Assembly: GCA_002067325.1 (NCBI GenBank)
Contig: MVQY01000154.1
Span: 1-15,247 of the forward strand
DNA length: 15,247 nucleotides
Source: Methanobacterium sp. PtaU1.Bin097
GTDB lineage: Archaea > Methanobacteriota > Methanobacteria > Methanobacteriales > Methanobacteriaceae
Direction: 5' to 3'
Shown here: positions 1 to 7,144 of the stretch, one piece after another
How the letters are laid out: every line of letters begins with the position of its first letter
Numbering within the stretch: position 1 is the first letter of the stretch
Position numbers and translations under genes: made by a program
Notes under the pieces: generated by a model
What the model was told of the DNA's origin: nothing
Seen by the model: the letters and a program-made list of their open reading frames with translations, nothing else
The model's database searches: none

Positions 1-1
1 C

Positions 2-172
2 AGGATCGTGGTTGCAAATGCCAATAAAAATTCCATCCAGCAGGGTTTAACCAAGTTAAATATCGCAGGGGCAACTAGCACAGGCTTTATAACTCCTTTA
101 CTTTCTGGTCTCCTCATTGGACTGGTATTTGGATTGGGAGTTGGTGCAGTTTGGATGAAGAGAAGGTTGTAA
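2..172 (+). CDS. C-terminal end of a membrane-anchored protein (5' truncated)
   Basis: An open frame runs from the window edge to TAA at 170-172, giving 56 residues with no start in view. About 25 mostly Asn/Gln/Lys/Ser/Thr residues come first. A hydrophobic, glycine-rich stretch follows (roughly residues 31-51, containing LLIGLVFGLGVGAVW), and the protein ends in the basic tail MKRRL. This is the usual shape of a single C-terminal membrane anchor with the basic tail inside and the main body outside the cell. The body lies outside the window, so no family or function can be named; a surface-exposed or secreted-then-anchored protein is an inference. It converges on the hdr operon, with about 113 bases between the two stop codons. 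Confidence 0.6.
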   Translation, partial: RIVVANANKNSIQQGLTKLNIAGATSTGFITPLLSGLLIGLVFGLGVGAVWMKRRL

Positions 173-285
173 AATAAGATTCTATTAATCTCCTCAACTT
201 CTTTTTAATGGGGAGTATTTCATCCATGTATATGGTTTTTAAGCCTCAGATTTTCTTACGGGTCTAAGTAAATTTTCCCAAATAC

Positions 286-2664
286 TTAAATATCCTTAGA
301 AGAAGCCTTAGACAGGATGGCCTCGTATTTATCCAGGGATTTATTCACCTGTCTGTTGAATTCCTCAAACTTGGCTGCCAGTCCCCGGTAGAAAGGTGCA
401 TAAACCTTATAATACATCAACCTATCGGGATCTATACCGTTTTTAATCAGCTCGGCTTTAAACTCGTGCACTTTCTCCTGGATATCTGGATAGACCAGGT
501 CGTCGGGATATTCTCCTAAAAATATCCCGTCAGCACCGTTTTCAAAGGCATAGAGGACATGTTTAATCATCAAACGGTTGATGGATGTGACCCTAATGAT
601 TCGGATGGATTCTGGATAGGATATTCTGTTGATCCCAATGTTATCCGCGGCAACATAGCCTATGTAGTCCAGGAAGGCCAGTATTATCTTCTCGCCGTCC
701 TTTTTATCCTTCAGCATACCGGAGATCATGGCGAAGATCTGGCTGTCGGTCTGGCCCATGATTTCAATGGCACCATCTTCGCAGCTGGAGACGCACATTC
801 CACATCCAGTACAGGCTATTGGGTCAACAGATACACGTTCATCGTACATGTATATGGCCTTGTATTTACAGTCATCTATACACTTTCCGCACATGGTACA
901 CTTGGACTGGTCAATTTCAGCTATTATGGGTTCTATTTCCAGTCCACCGTTCATCATCTCTGAAACCTTTGAGGCTGCTGCGTTTGCCTGGGAAACACTG
1001 TCTGTGATATCTTTAGGTCCCTGTGCAGTTCCACAGACATAGATACCCTCCACGTCGGTGTTAACCGGTTTGATCTTGGGATGTTTCTCCTTGACGAACA
1101 TATCCTCAGTAAGGCCCACATTCAATATGTCTGCAACCTTCAACGTACCTTCTGAGGGTTCCATTGCTTCAGACAGGACAACCATGTCCGTTTCTATTTC
1201 TAATTGCTCACCACGGAGGGTGTCCTCTACTCGGACCACCATTTTCCCGTCTTTTCTTACCACTTCTCCCGGCCGTCCTCTTATGAGTTTTATACCCTTG
1301 GATTGTCCGTATCTGAAGTAGTTTTCATACATTCCAGGGGTTCTCATATCGGTGTAGCAGATTATTACCTCCGTATCTGGGTAATAACGTTTTATGAAAT
1401 TGGCATGCTTCATAGCCACCATACAGCAGACTTTAGAACAGTACCTTTTACCTTCCGGTTTCTCATCCCTGGAACCGGCACACTGGACCATAACCACTCT
1501 TTTGGGGATTTTTCCAGTGGAGGGAGTGAGTAGTTTACCCTTGGTGGGTCCGTTTACCCCCATTATCCGCGCGAGTTCCATCTGGGTGATGACATCATCG
1601 TATCTCTCATGGCCATATTCTGGCCTGTTTTTAAGGTCGAATCCCTTGTGTCCGGTGGCTATTACTATGGAACCGACGGTGAGGGGGATGAACTCCTTTT
1701 TCATCTTGAGGTCGATGGCATCCATCTTACAGACCTCTTCACACTTACCACATTTTATACAGTTCTCCTCATCTATGGTGTAAACGTCAGGGACGGACTG
1801 GGGGAATGGTTTGTAAATAGCTTTCCTGTACATTAAATTCTCATTCCACTGGTCAGGGACAGCTACCGGGCAAACCTCGGCACAGTTACCACATGCTGTA
1901 CATTTATCCTCCTTCACGTAGCGTGGTTTCTTCTCTACCAGGAGGTCGAAGTTACCCGCCTTCCTCTCAGATGAGATAAGCTCCGCGGAAGTGATGATAT
2001 CGATATTTCTATGCTCCAAAGCTTCATTTATCAGGGGGTTGAAGAGGCACAAGGCACACTCCTCCACCATCTTTTCCGGGGAGAAAACTTTACCGATCTT
2101 TATCATGTTCCCACCTACGGTGGGTTTTTCTTCAATTATATGGACTTTAACTCCCTGTTTTGCCAGGGAAAGCGCGGCGGTTATCCCGGAGATACCCCCT
2201 CCTATTACGGCTGCGCTGTCTTTGATCTTTCTAACCACGGTATCCAGGGGCTGGGCATATTTAACCCTTTCTAAAGCGGCGTTGGTGAGTGTTATGGCTT
2301 TATTTGTGGCCTTATCACCATCGGTGTGCACCCAGGAACACTGCTCCCTTAAATTGGCCATCTCTAATAGGTAGGGATTTAAGGGTGTCACATGGTTCTG
2401 GAAGGTTTTCTTATGGGTGATTGGTGAGCAGGCTGCTATAACCACCCGGTCCAGGTTTTCTTCCAGTATTATGTCCCGGATATTTTTCTGACATTTCACA
2501 GAACACAGATTCTCAAATTCCTTAACTACCTTAGCACCTTCTATGCTGGATTTGAGTTTTTCAATATCCACTGTGTCAGATATGTTCCCTCCGCACCGAC
2601 ATAGAAAGACACCTATATCGATGCTGCTTTTGGGGGCGTATCTGGAGAACGGGGAACTTTTCAC
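286..2664 (-). CDS. hdrA: Heterodisulfide reductase subunit A (HdrA) with a cysteine-free MvhD-like C-terminal domain
   Basis: This is the flavin and Fe-S subunit of a soluble heterodisulfide reductase; in characterised HdrABC its FAD bifurcates electrons between CoM-S-S-CoB and ferredoxin. Visible in order over 792 residues: the HdrA N-terminal domain (CRCGG at 22-26, AACSP at 78-82); a Rossmann FAD site (GGGISG, 155-160); a CALC cluster motif (203-206); two ferredoxin motifs (C255/258/261/265 and C302/305/308/312); the C395/C409/C413/C414 cluster motif; an FAD-closing stretch (about 538-566); and two more ferredoxin motifs (C589-599 and C618-628). Residues from about 640 align by eye with MvhD/FlpD, but the five cysteine positions carry D666, G669, S694, E718 and L723. 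The start is GTG at 2664, with GAGG at 2676-2673; the next Met is residue 187. It is last in hdrC-hdrB-hdrA, 35 bases after hdrB. The length resembles the HdrA2 (HdrA-MvhD fusion) type rather than plain HdrA. Confidence 0.95.
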   Translation of the reverse strand: MKSSPFSRYAPKSSIDIGVFLCRCGGNISDTVDIEKLKSSIEGAKVVKEFENLCSVKCQKNIRDIILEENLDRVVIAACSPITHKKTFQNHVTPLNPYLLEMANLREQCSWVHTDGDKATNKAITLTNAALERVKYAQPLDTVVRKIKDSAAVIGGGISGITAALSLAKQGVKVHIIEEKPTVGGNMIKIGKVFSPEKMVEECALCLFNPLINEALEHRNIDIITSAELISSERKAGNFDLLVEKKPRYVKEDKCTACGNCAEVCPVAVPDQWNENLMYRKAIYKPFPQSVPDVYTIDEENCIKCGKCEEVCKMDAIDLKMKKEFIPLTVGSIVIATGHKGFDLKNRPEYGHERYDDVITQMELARIMGVNGPTKGKLLTPSTGKIPKRVVMVQCAGSRDEKPEGKRYCSKVCCMVAMKHANFIKRYYPDTEVIICYTDMRTPGMYENYFRYGQSKGIKLIRGRPGEVVRKDGKMVVRVEDTLRGEQLEIETDMVVLSEAMEPSEGTLKVADILNVGLTEDMFVKEKHPKIKPVNTDVEGIYVCGTAQGPKDITDSVSQANAAASKVSEMMNGGLEIEPIIAEIDQSKCTMCGKCIDDCKYKAIYMYDERVSVDPIACTGCGMCVSSCEDGAIEIMGQTDSQIFAMISGMLKDKKDGEKIILAFLDYIGYVAADNIGINRISYPESIRIIRVTSINRLMIKHVLYAFENGADGIFLGEYPDDLVYPDIQEKVHEFKAELIKNGIDPDRLMYYKVYAPFYRGLAAKFEEFNRQVNKSLDKYEAILSKASSKDI

Positions 2665-2699
2665 TTAAATTACCTCTTAGCTAATATTTATCTTGTATA

Positions 2700-3653
2700 T
2701 TATATAACAACTGGAGAAGCCTGGTTTATCCTTTCTAAAATATTATCCAGGGGAACAGTGTGGGTTTGAACTCCCACCACCTTATAAGGGTCTGCACCCA
2801 TGACCAGTGCTAAAAACTGGGCTATGTTAAGGTGGACCAGGTCGAATTTTGTGTTTAAGTTCTTTTCTATAACTGGCTGGTATCGGTCGAACTGCATCTG
2901 GCAGTTGGGACACATATGTAGCAGGATGTCCACATCGTTTTCCTGTAAGCTCAGGAGTTTATCTGCAGTTACTGAAAGGGAAAGGTCTAAATTGGCAAAA
3001 CGCTGCCTGAAGCCTGCGCCACAGGTTGTTCTTTTATGGTCGTACCAGTCTACGGTTTCCACTCCACAGGTCTTGGCCAGTTCCTCTATGATCATGGGAT
3101 TTCTCATATTACCTATGGTTTCCTCTTTGTAATGGACCTTGCAGTAGTGGCAGGCGTGGTGGGAGGCTATTTTAAAGTCAGATAAATCCAATTTGGGGAT
3201 ATCTTTAATTTCTACAGTTTTATTCCAGAGTACCTCTGCAGCGTGGAATATGTTACCATGTGAATCGAAGTCACCGGGAGAATATTCCATATAATCCAGT
3301 TTAGAATCTTTAAATATCTGATTGATTTTATTTCTTACTGCATCATTCTCATTGAGGATGTTACAGGCCTTTTTAAGTATGGCATAGCAGGTTGCACATA
3401 AAGTTACTATGTTTTTATGACCAATTTCCCTGGCGATGGCGAAATTTCGAGCAGCCATGGCGGTGGTGGAGAACTGATCAAATAGATCAAAGTAGTATCC
3501 TAACCCTGTGCAGCATGATTGTCTATCATCCAGAACATACTCAACACCCAGTTTATCAAATAGGTACTTGGTGGATGACTCCACTCCCGGGTATTCACCA
3601 CTTACCAGGCAGCTTTTAAAGATTAGGATATCTTTATCTGGTATTTTTTTCAT
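2700..3653 (-). CDS. hdrB: Heterodisulfide reductase subunit B (HdrB), second CCG motif altered
   Basis: HdrB is the catalytic subunit that, in the characterised enzyme, reduces the disulfide CoM-S-S-CoB on two non-cubane [4Fe-4S] clusters held by two CCG domains. At 317 residues it is slightly longer than classical HdrB. The first domain is complete: C15, C47-C48, and C86/C89 as CxxC. The second has C168 and CxxC at C248/C251, but the usual CCGAG reads TCGAG (T210, C211), so one expected ligand is missing. Extra cysteines at C171 and C196 lie nearby and might compensate. The start ATG lies 3 bases past the hdrC stop, with an AGGGAT ribosome-site-like run overlapping the end of hdrC, so translation is probably coupled. 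Family membership is secure. Whether the substrate is CoM-S-S-CoB or another disulfide cannot be read from the sequence. Confidence 0.93.
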   Translation of the reverse strand: MKKIPDKDILIFKSCLVSGEYPGVESSTKYLFDKLGVEYVLDDRQSCCTGLGYYFDLFDQFSTTAMAARNFAIAREIGHKNIVTLCATCYAILKKACNILNENDAVRNKINQIFKDSKLDYMEYSPGDFDSHGNIFHAAEVLWNKTVEIKDIPKLDLSDFKIASHHACHYCKVHYKEETIGNMRNPMIIEELAKTCGVETVDWYDHKRTTCGAGFRQRFANLDLSLSVTADKLLSLQENDVDILLHMCPNCQMQFDRYQPVIEKNLNTKFDLVHLNIAQFLALVMGADPYKVVGVQTHTVPLDNILERINQASPVVI

Positions 3654-3656
3654 TGA

Positions 3657-4277
3657 TTATCCCTTATGTTTTGAATTTTTACTTGATTCTTTATAGGCCC
3701 TCAGTTTTTCTAATCTACCTGTAAAGCCTGTTTTCTCTAAAATAATTTTTATGTCTCTCGTATCATCTTCAGGTAAGGTTAATTTTCCCAGTCCCAATTC
3801 TTCCCTTATATCATCCAGATTGATCTTTATATCCAAATATTCATCTCCGATGATTTCAATCAATATGTTGAAATATTCCAGAGGTATGGATCCTACCCCT
3901 AATTCCATTAAACTTTCACCGAAAACCAGGAAAATAACTACCTGTTCTAATTTCCCCTGGGCAATTGCTTTCTGTCTTAATATCTGAACTATTTCAGCTA
4001 CACTGTTACCCACCGGACATACGCTATGACAGCTGTAACAGGAGAAACAGTTCCAGATGATATCATCACAAATTACACTTTCATCTTCTTCAAGCACTCT
4101 TTTAGCTATTTCCCTGGAATCATAATCCGAATGTCTTGATGCGGGGCAGACCGATGTGCACATCCCACATTGAATGCATTTATTTACACCGATATCCTCA
4201 GATGCTCTCAGATCATGGATTATACTCTCGGTGAGTTTATTCTTCTTTTTTCCGATTTTAAGGGTCTTAATCTCCAT
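3657..4277 (-). CDS. hdrC: Heterodisulfide reductase subunit C (HdrC), 2x[4Fe-4S] ferredoxin-like
   Basis: HdrC is the small electron-transfer subunit that links HdrA to HdrB. Its 206 residues contain two motifs of the 8Fe ferredoxin type: C34/C37/C40/C44 (CIQCGMCTSVCP) and C77/C80/C83/C87 (CFSCYSCHSVCP). The helical tail following them is typical of HdrC. An N-terminal basic stretch (KIGKKKNK) precedes the first cluster, and C70 is an extra, non-motif cysteine. It is the first gene of hdrC-hdrB-hdrA. The ATG at 4277 has no clear Shine-Dalgarno sequence. It is preceded by an unusual leader of three imperfect tandem repeats (4279-4378) and a TATA box on the same strand. The promoter-proximal position suggests that the whole operon is controlled there. 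Confidence 0.93.
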   Translation of the reverse strand: MEIKTLKIGKKKNKLTESIIHDLRASEDIGVNKCIQCGMCTSVCPASRHSDYDSREIAKRVLEEDESVICDDIIWNCFSCYSCHSVCPVGNSVAEIVQILRQKAIAQGKLEQVVIFLVFGESLMELGVGSIPLEYFNILIEIIGDEYLDIKINLDDIREELGLGKLTLPEDDTRDIKIILEKTGFTGRLEKLRAYKESSKNSKHKG

Positions 4278-4278
4278 G

Positions 4279-4378
4279 TTATCTTAAATTCCAAATGTTT
4301 TCTGGACACAATTAACTTAAATAATTCTAAGGGTTTTTGGACACAATTATCTTAAATTCCAATGATTATTGGACACAA
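4279..4378. repeat. Three imperfect tandem repeats (32-35 bp) in the hdrC leader
   Basis: On the plus strand, TGGACACAA occurs at 4303-4311, 4338-4346 and 4370-4378. Each copy is preceded by a TTA(T/A)CTTAAAT-type block at 4279, 4312 and 4347; the first and third blocks share TTATCTTAAATTCCAA exactly. Each unit also holds a TCCAA...TTGGA-like dyad, perfect in the third unit (TCCAAT, four bases, ATTGGA; about 4359-4374). The repeats fill the gap between the TATA box and the hdrC start, so they lie in or beside the 5' untranslated leader. Operator sites for a cooperative regulator or a structured leader are both possible. The array is seen directly; its function is inference. Confidence 0.75.
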
Positions 4379-4387
4379 AATATATAG
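4377..4387 (-). promoter_or_regulatory. TATA box of the hdrC-hdrB-hdrA operon
   Basis: The minus strand reads CTATATATTTT here, immediately after the ThiF-type gene stops at 4390. An archaeal start site about 25 bases downstream would fall near 4357, giving a leader of about 80 bases that contains most of the tandem repeats. Assigned by position and consensus only. Confidence 0.5.
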
Positions 4388-4389
4388 AT

Positions 4390-5400
4390 TCATGTCCCAA
4401 TATACCTGGCGTATAATGATCTGGCCACCTTTTCATCATTGGTTCCTTTGATGATAGCCCTTCCATCTTTAAAGAGGGATATTTCCTCTTTTTCTGTTTT
4501 AAATATAAGTATGAATGGTGTGTTCTTCACTTCTCCCAATGGCTCCAGTTTCTCTGCCATTTCATCCAAGGATAGTTCTTTAGGATCTGCTGGGGTTATC
4601 TGGATGGCGTTTCTTCCGCAGAGAGAGGTGATCACTTCCCTGTCTTCTGTATCCAGGTATTCGTAGTTTTTCTTCACACAGCAGGGGCATTCTGGGTTCT
4701 TCCGGACCAGCACTTCATCCAATGAGTTGTTCCAGGCGTCGTATACCCTTAGTCTGCTATCTGTACCCACGGGGATATGACCTAAGAGTATTTTCAGGGC
4801 TTCTGTGGTTTCCATAGAACCCATAATTACTGTTATGGTATTTAAAACTCCCATGGTGTCACAGGTGGGTAGGGATCCTATCTTGGGGATGGTGGGATAG
4901 AGACACCTTAAACAGGCCTTGGCCGGTAGTATGTTCATGGTCATGCCCGAGGTTCCGATGGCCCCGGTGTAAATCCAGGGTTTTTCCTGTTTAACACAGA
5001 CATCGTTTACCAGCATACGGGTGAGTATGTTGTCGGTTCCGTCTAATACCAGATCCGCTTTACTGAGAATGTCTTCCACGTTGGTATGGTTTATATCCTT
5101 AACTACGGGTTCTATCTCTATATCAGAGTTTATGTTCTTTAATTTCCTGGCAGCGGCAATGGCTTTAGGTTCATCTACATCATTTTCATCGTAGAGCATC
5201 TGCCTCTGCAGGTTGCTCAGCTCCACGAAGTCGCGGTCTATGATTATTATTCTACCCACTCCTGCCCGGGCCAGATTGTTAGATGCTGCCGTTCCCAGTG
5301 CTCCGCATCCCACCACAGCCACGCTGCTTTGGGCTAGTTTCTCCTGCCCTTCTTCTCCAATGTTCTGCAGGATGGTCTGTCTGGAATACCGATTATACAC
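4390..5400 (-). CDS. E1-like adenylyltransferase of the ThiF/MoeB/HesA family
   Basis: Such enzymes adenylate the C-terminal glycine of a small ubiquitin-fold sulfur carrier (ThiS, MoaD or SAMP type) so that sulfur can be loaded for thiamin, molybdopterin or tRNA thiolation. In 336 residues it shows RYSRQ (4-8), the nucleotide loop GCGALG (31-36), NLQRQ (63-67), GTDN with D123, the zinc pairs C163/C166 and C238/C241, and the likely catalytic C180 in PTCDTMG. A C-terminal extension from about residue 261 (CGRNAIQI) is a compact domain often seen on archaeal members, not a rhodanese domain. The start is GTG at 5400, with GGAG at 5411-5408. No carrier gene lies in the window, so the pathway is open. 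It is upstream of hdrC but separated from it by a promoter. Confidence 0.88.
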   Translation of the reverse strand: MYNRYSRQTILQNIGEEGQEKLAQSSVAVVGCGALGTAASNNLARAGVGRIIIIDRDFVELSNLQRQMLYDENDVDEPKAIAAARKLKNINSDIEIEPVVKDINHTNVEDILSKADLVLDGTDNILTRMLVNDVCVKQEKPWIYTGAIGTSGMTMNILPAKACLRCLYPTIPKIGSLPTCDTMGVLNTITVIMGSMETTEALKILLGHIPVGTDSRLRVYDAWNNSLDEVLVRKNPECPCCVKKNYEYLDTEDREVITSLCGRNAIQITPADPKELSLDEMAEKLEPLGEVKNTPFILIFKTEKEEISLFKDGRAIIKGTNDEKVARSLYARYIGT

Positions 5401-5429
5401 TTATATTCTCCTTTAATGTTCGTTTTCCA

Positions 5430-5505
5430 TCTTTGATAGTTAATATATGGTTGATATATCATAAATGATTGATAGGTCATGAATATATCAGAATGTATTT
5501 AATTT
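5430..5505 (-). promoter_or_regulatory. AT-rich promoter region of the ThiF-type gene
   Basis: The gap between the GMC oxidoreductase and the ThiF-type gene (5401-5617) has no plausible gene. On the minus strand two TATA-like stretches occur, around 5505-5490 (TTAAATACATT) and 5451-5436 (ATATATTAA). Loose direct repeats are also present: TTGATAG at 5433 and 5469, and a TGA(A)TATATCA-type block at 5452 and 5480. Which stretch is the promoter cannot be decided by eye. Confidence 0.3.
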
Positions 5506-5604
5506 TAGGACCATGAATTCTAATAATAAATCAATATTTCAATGACTTCGAAGTATCTTAAATGGTTAATGTATCATGATTAATTATGTAAAACTTCAGA
5601 TTGA

Positions 5605-5617
5605 TTGTAAAAAAACT
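5605..5617 (-). terminator. T-run terminator after the GMC oxidoreductase
   Basis: Directly after the TAG stop (5620-5618) the minus strand reads GAGTTTTTTTAC, a run of seven T. U-rich runs without strong hairpins are the normal archaeal termination signal. It supports a transcription unit separate from the ThiF-type gene. Confidence 0.45.
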
Positions 5618-6967
5618 CTAATTTTTCATCTGCTGGATTATAGTTTTAGCCACATTTTTGGCTATGGCGGTTATGGTCAGTATTGGTGGTCTGCCTGGCG
5701 CCCGTTCAATAACACTGGCATCGGCTACGAATAAACCTTCTATCCGGGTTTCCAGTGATTTGTTAACTACCCGCCCTATGGCAGCTGTTCCACCAGGATG
5801 TGCTCCCCTTATGGGTGTGGAAACTATGCTCTCCTCATCAACTCCTGCCTCTACGAGTATCTGGGCCGATTTAAGGTACCCTTCCTTCAACAGCTCCACA
5901 TCGTTACTGGTCAACTGTTTTTCAATGGTTCCATCCTCCAGGAGTCTTCCATTGGCATCATCGGCTATCTTGGTCATGATCCCCAGAACATCCTGTTCAC
6001 GGGCTGGGAATCCCTTCTCCTTTAAAAGTGTCACCAGTTGATTGGAGTAATGGGGTGACAGGAAATAAGGACCGAATTCTGATTTGATCCCCATGGGTAT
6101 CTCCTTGTTTAAGCCGGCATCCTTTAAATATCCGCCTACTGTTATGAATAGATCCACGAAGAGTCCTTCACCCACCCCATGGGTTATTCCTGAATTACGG
6201 AGTATATGGGGTGTGTTAAGGGAACCTGCAGACAATACAACTTTTTTGGCCTTGAATTTCTTTATCTGGCCATCAGGTGTTCGGCCTTCCACTCCAGTCA
6301 CCGTTCCCTGGTGGTGAAGTACACGAATAACTTCAAAATCATCTATCAATGTAGCTCCGCTCTCTGTAGCCTGTTCTACAAAGTGATTAGCATCCCATTT
6401 AGCACCTAGTGGGCAGCCATCTATGCACAGCCCGCAGTTGTTGCATTTATTGAAGTCTATGAATTTGGGCATGGGTTCTACTATGTATCCCAATTTCTCA
6501 GCGGCTTTGGCTATTTTTATGGTGGCTGGTCCCACGAATTCCCTGGGAAGTGGGCTTACCTTCAGATCTCCACTGGCTTCTATTAGTTCTTCAAATAAAT
6601 TGAGATCATGAGATTTTAATTGGGAGATGGCGGAGTTATGGTAGCAGGCACTGCAGGAATAGCAGGCGTTGGCCAGGGATACGGTTGTGGTGCCACCTAT
6701 CCCTTCAACATGCAGTAATTCAGAAGGATAATTAAAGAAATCGTAATCTGGATCGATTTTTATCTTCTTATTCCTTGATACCTTGTTAACATCCACTTCA
6801 TCAGGTTTTAAATCGATGCTGGTTGTTGTTATGTGTCTGGTTGCTGTTCCTGCTTTATAGGATTGCCCCTTCTCCAGTATCAGGACATTCAATCCTTCCT
6901 TTGAAAGTTCACGTGCAGCTGTGGAACCTCCAGCACCAGTACCTATAACTATTACGTCGTAAATCAT
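5618..6967 (-). CDS. GMC-type FAD oxidoreductase with an embedded [4Fe-4S] motif
   Basis: This is a flavin-dependent dehydrogenase of the glucose-methanol-choline superfamily, 449 residues, shorter than classical members. It starts with the FAD Rossmann site GTGAGG (9-14) followed by LEKG. The C-terminal part has HPGGTA (H390) and GLFVADASVI...PPILTI, matching the GMC signature region that carries the active-site base. Unusual for classical GMC enzymes are a CxxCxxC set (C102/C105/C108) and a complete ferredoxin motif (C175/C178/C181/C185, then P). A cytoplasmic, ferredoxin-linked dehydrogenase is therefore more likely than an oxygen-using oxidase. No signal peptide or membrane segment is seen. 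The ATG at 6967 has GTGA upstream. The substrate is unknown. The neighbours (cysS upstream, ThiF-type gene downstream) are each more than 170 bases away, so operon context gives no answer. Confidence 0.85.
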   Translation of the reverse strand: MIYDVIVIGTGAGGSTAARELSKEGLNVLILEKGQSYKAGTATRHITTTSIDLKPDEVDVNKVSRNKKIKIDPDYDFFNYPSELLHVEGIGGTTTVSLANACYSCSACYHNSAISQLKSHDLNLFEELIEASGDLKVSPLPREFVGPATIKIAKAAEKLGYIVEPMPKFIDFNKCNNCGLCIDGCPLGAKWDANHFVEQATESGATLIDDFEVIRVLHHQGTVTGVEGRTPDGQIKKFKAKKVVLSAGSLNTPHILRNSGITHGVGEGLFVDLFITVGGYLKDAGLNKEIPMGIKSEFGPYFLSPHYSNQLVTLLKEKGFPAREQDVLGIMTKIADDANGRLLEDGTIEKQLTSNDVELLKEGYLKSAQILVEAGVDEESIVSTPIRGAHPGGTAAIGRVVNKSLETRIEGLFVADASVIERAPGRPPILTITAIAKNVAKTIIQQMKN

Positions 6968-7061
6968 GGATTTTCACTTAAAAACTGTGGTTCTTTTTTA
7001 TCTTGGTTTTACAATCTATGGTTTGCAATTGTTTTGATATTTTATTACAATGGTTTTGGTT

Positions 7062-7074
7062 GTTTATATATTTT
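7062..7074 (-). promoter_or_regulatory. TATA box of the GMC oxidoreductase gene
   Basis: The minus strand reads AAAATATATAAAC about 95 bases before the start codon. It fits the archaeal TATA consensus and lies in the 177-base gap after cysS. Bases 7024-7033 (TGCAATTGTT) nearby resemble, with two changes, the AACAATTGTT core found before tRNA-Cys and metY. Confidence 0.45.
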
Positions 7075-7144
7075 TGTCACTCCTGATTAATAAAGTAACC
7101 TATGGTTAATAAAATTAAATTGGAGTGATTTTAGGTTATGAGAG

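Noticed and set aside
559..2374. Several long plus-strand open frames opposite hdrA
   Set aside because: All lie antisense to an intact 792-codon gene with conserved motifs, lack ribosome sites and look compositionally like reverse translations of it.
4279..4378. CRISPR array
   Set aside because: Only three short imperfect units, no equal-length unique spacers and no cas genes; better read as leader repeats.
7024..7033. Third copy of the AACAATTGTT palindrome before the GMC oxidoreductase
   Set aside because: TGCAATTGTT has two changes that break the palindrome, and it lies far from the TATA box compared with the other two.
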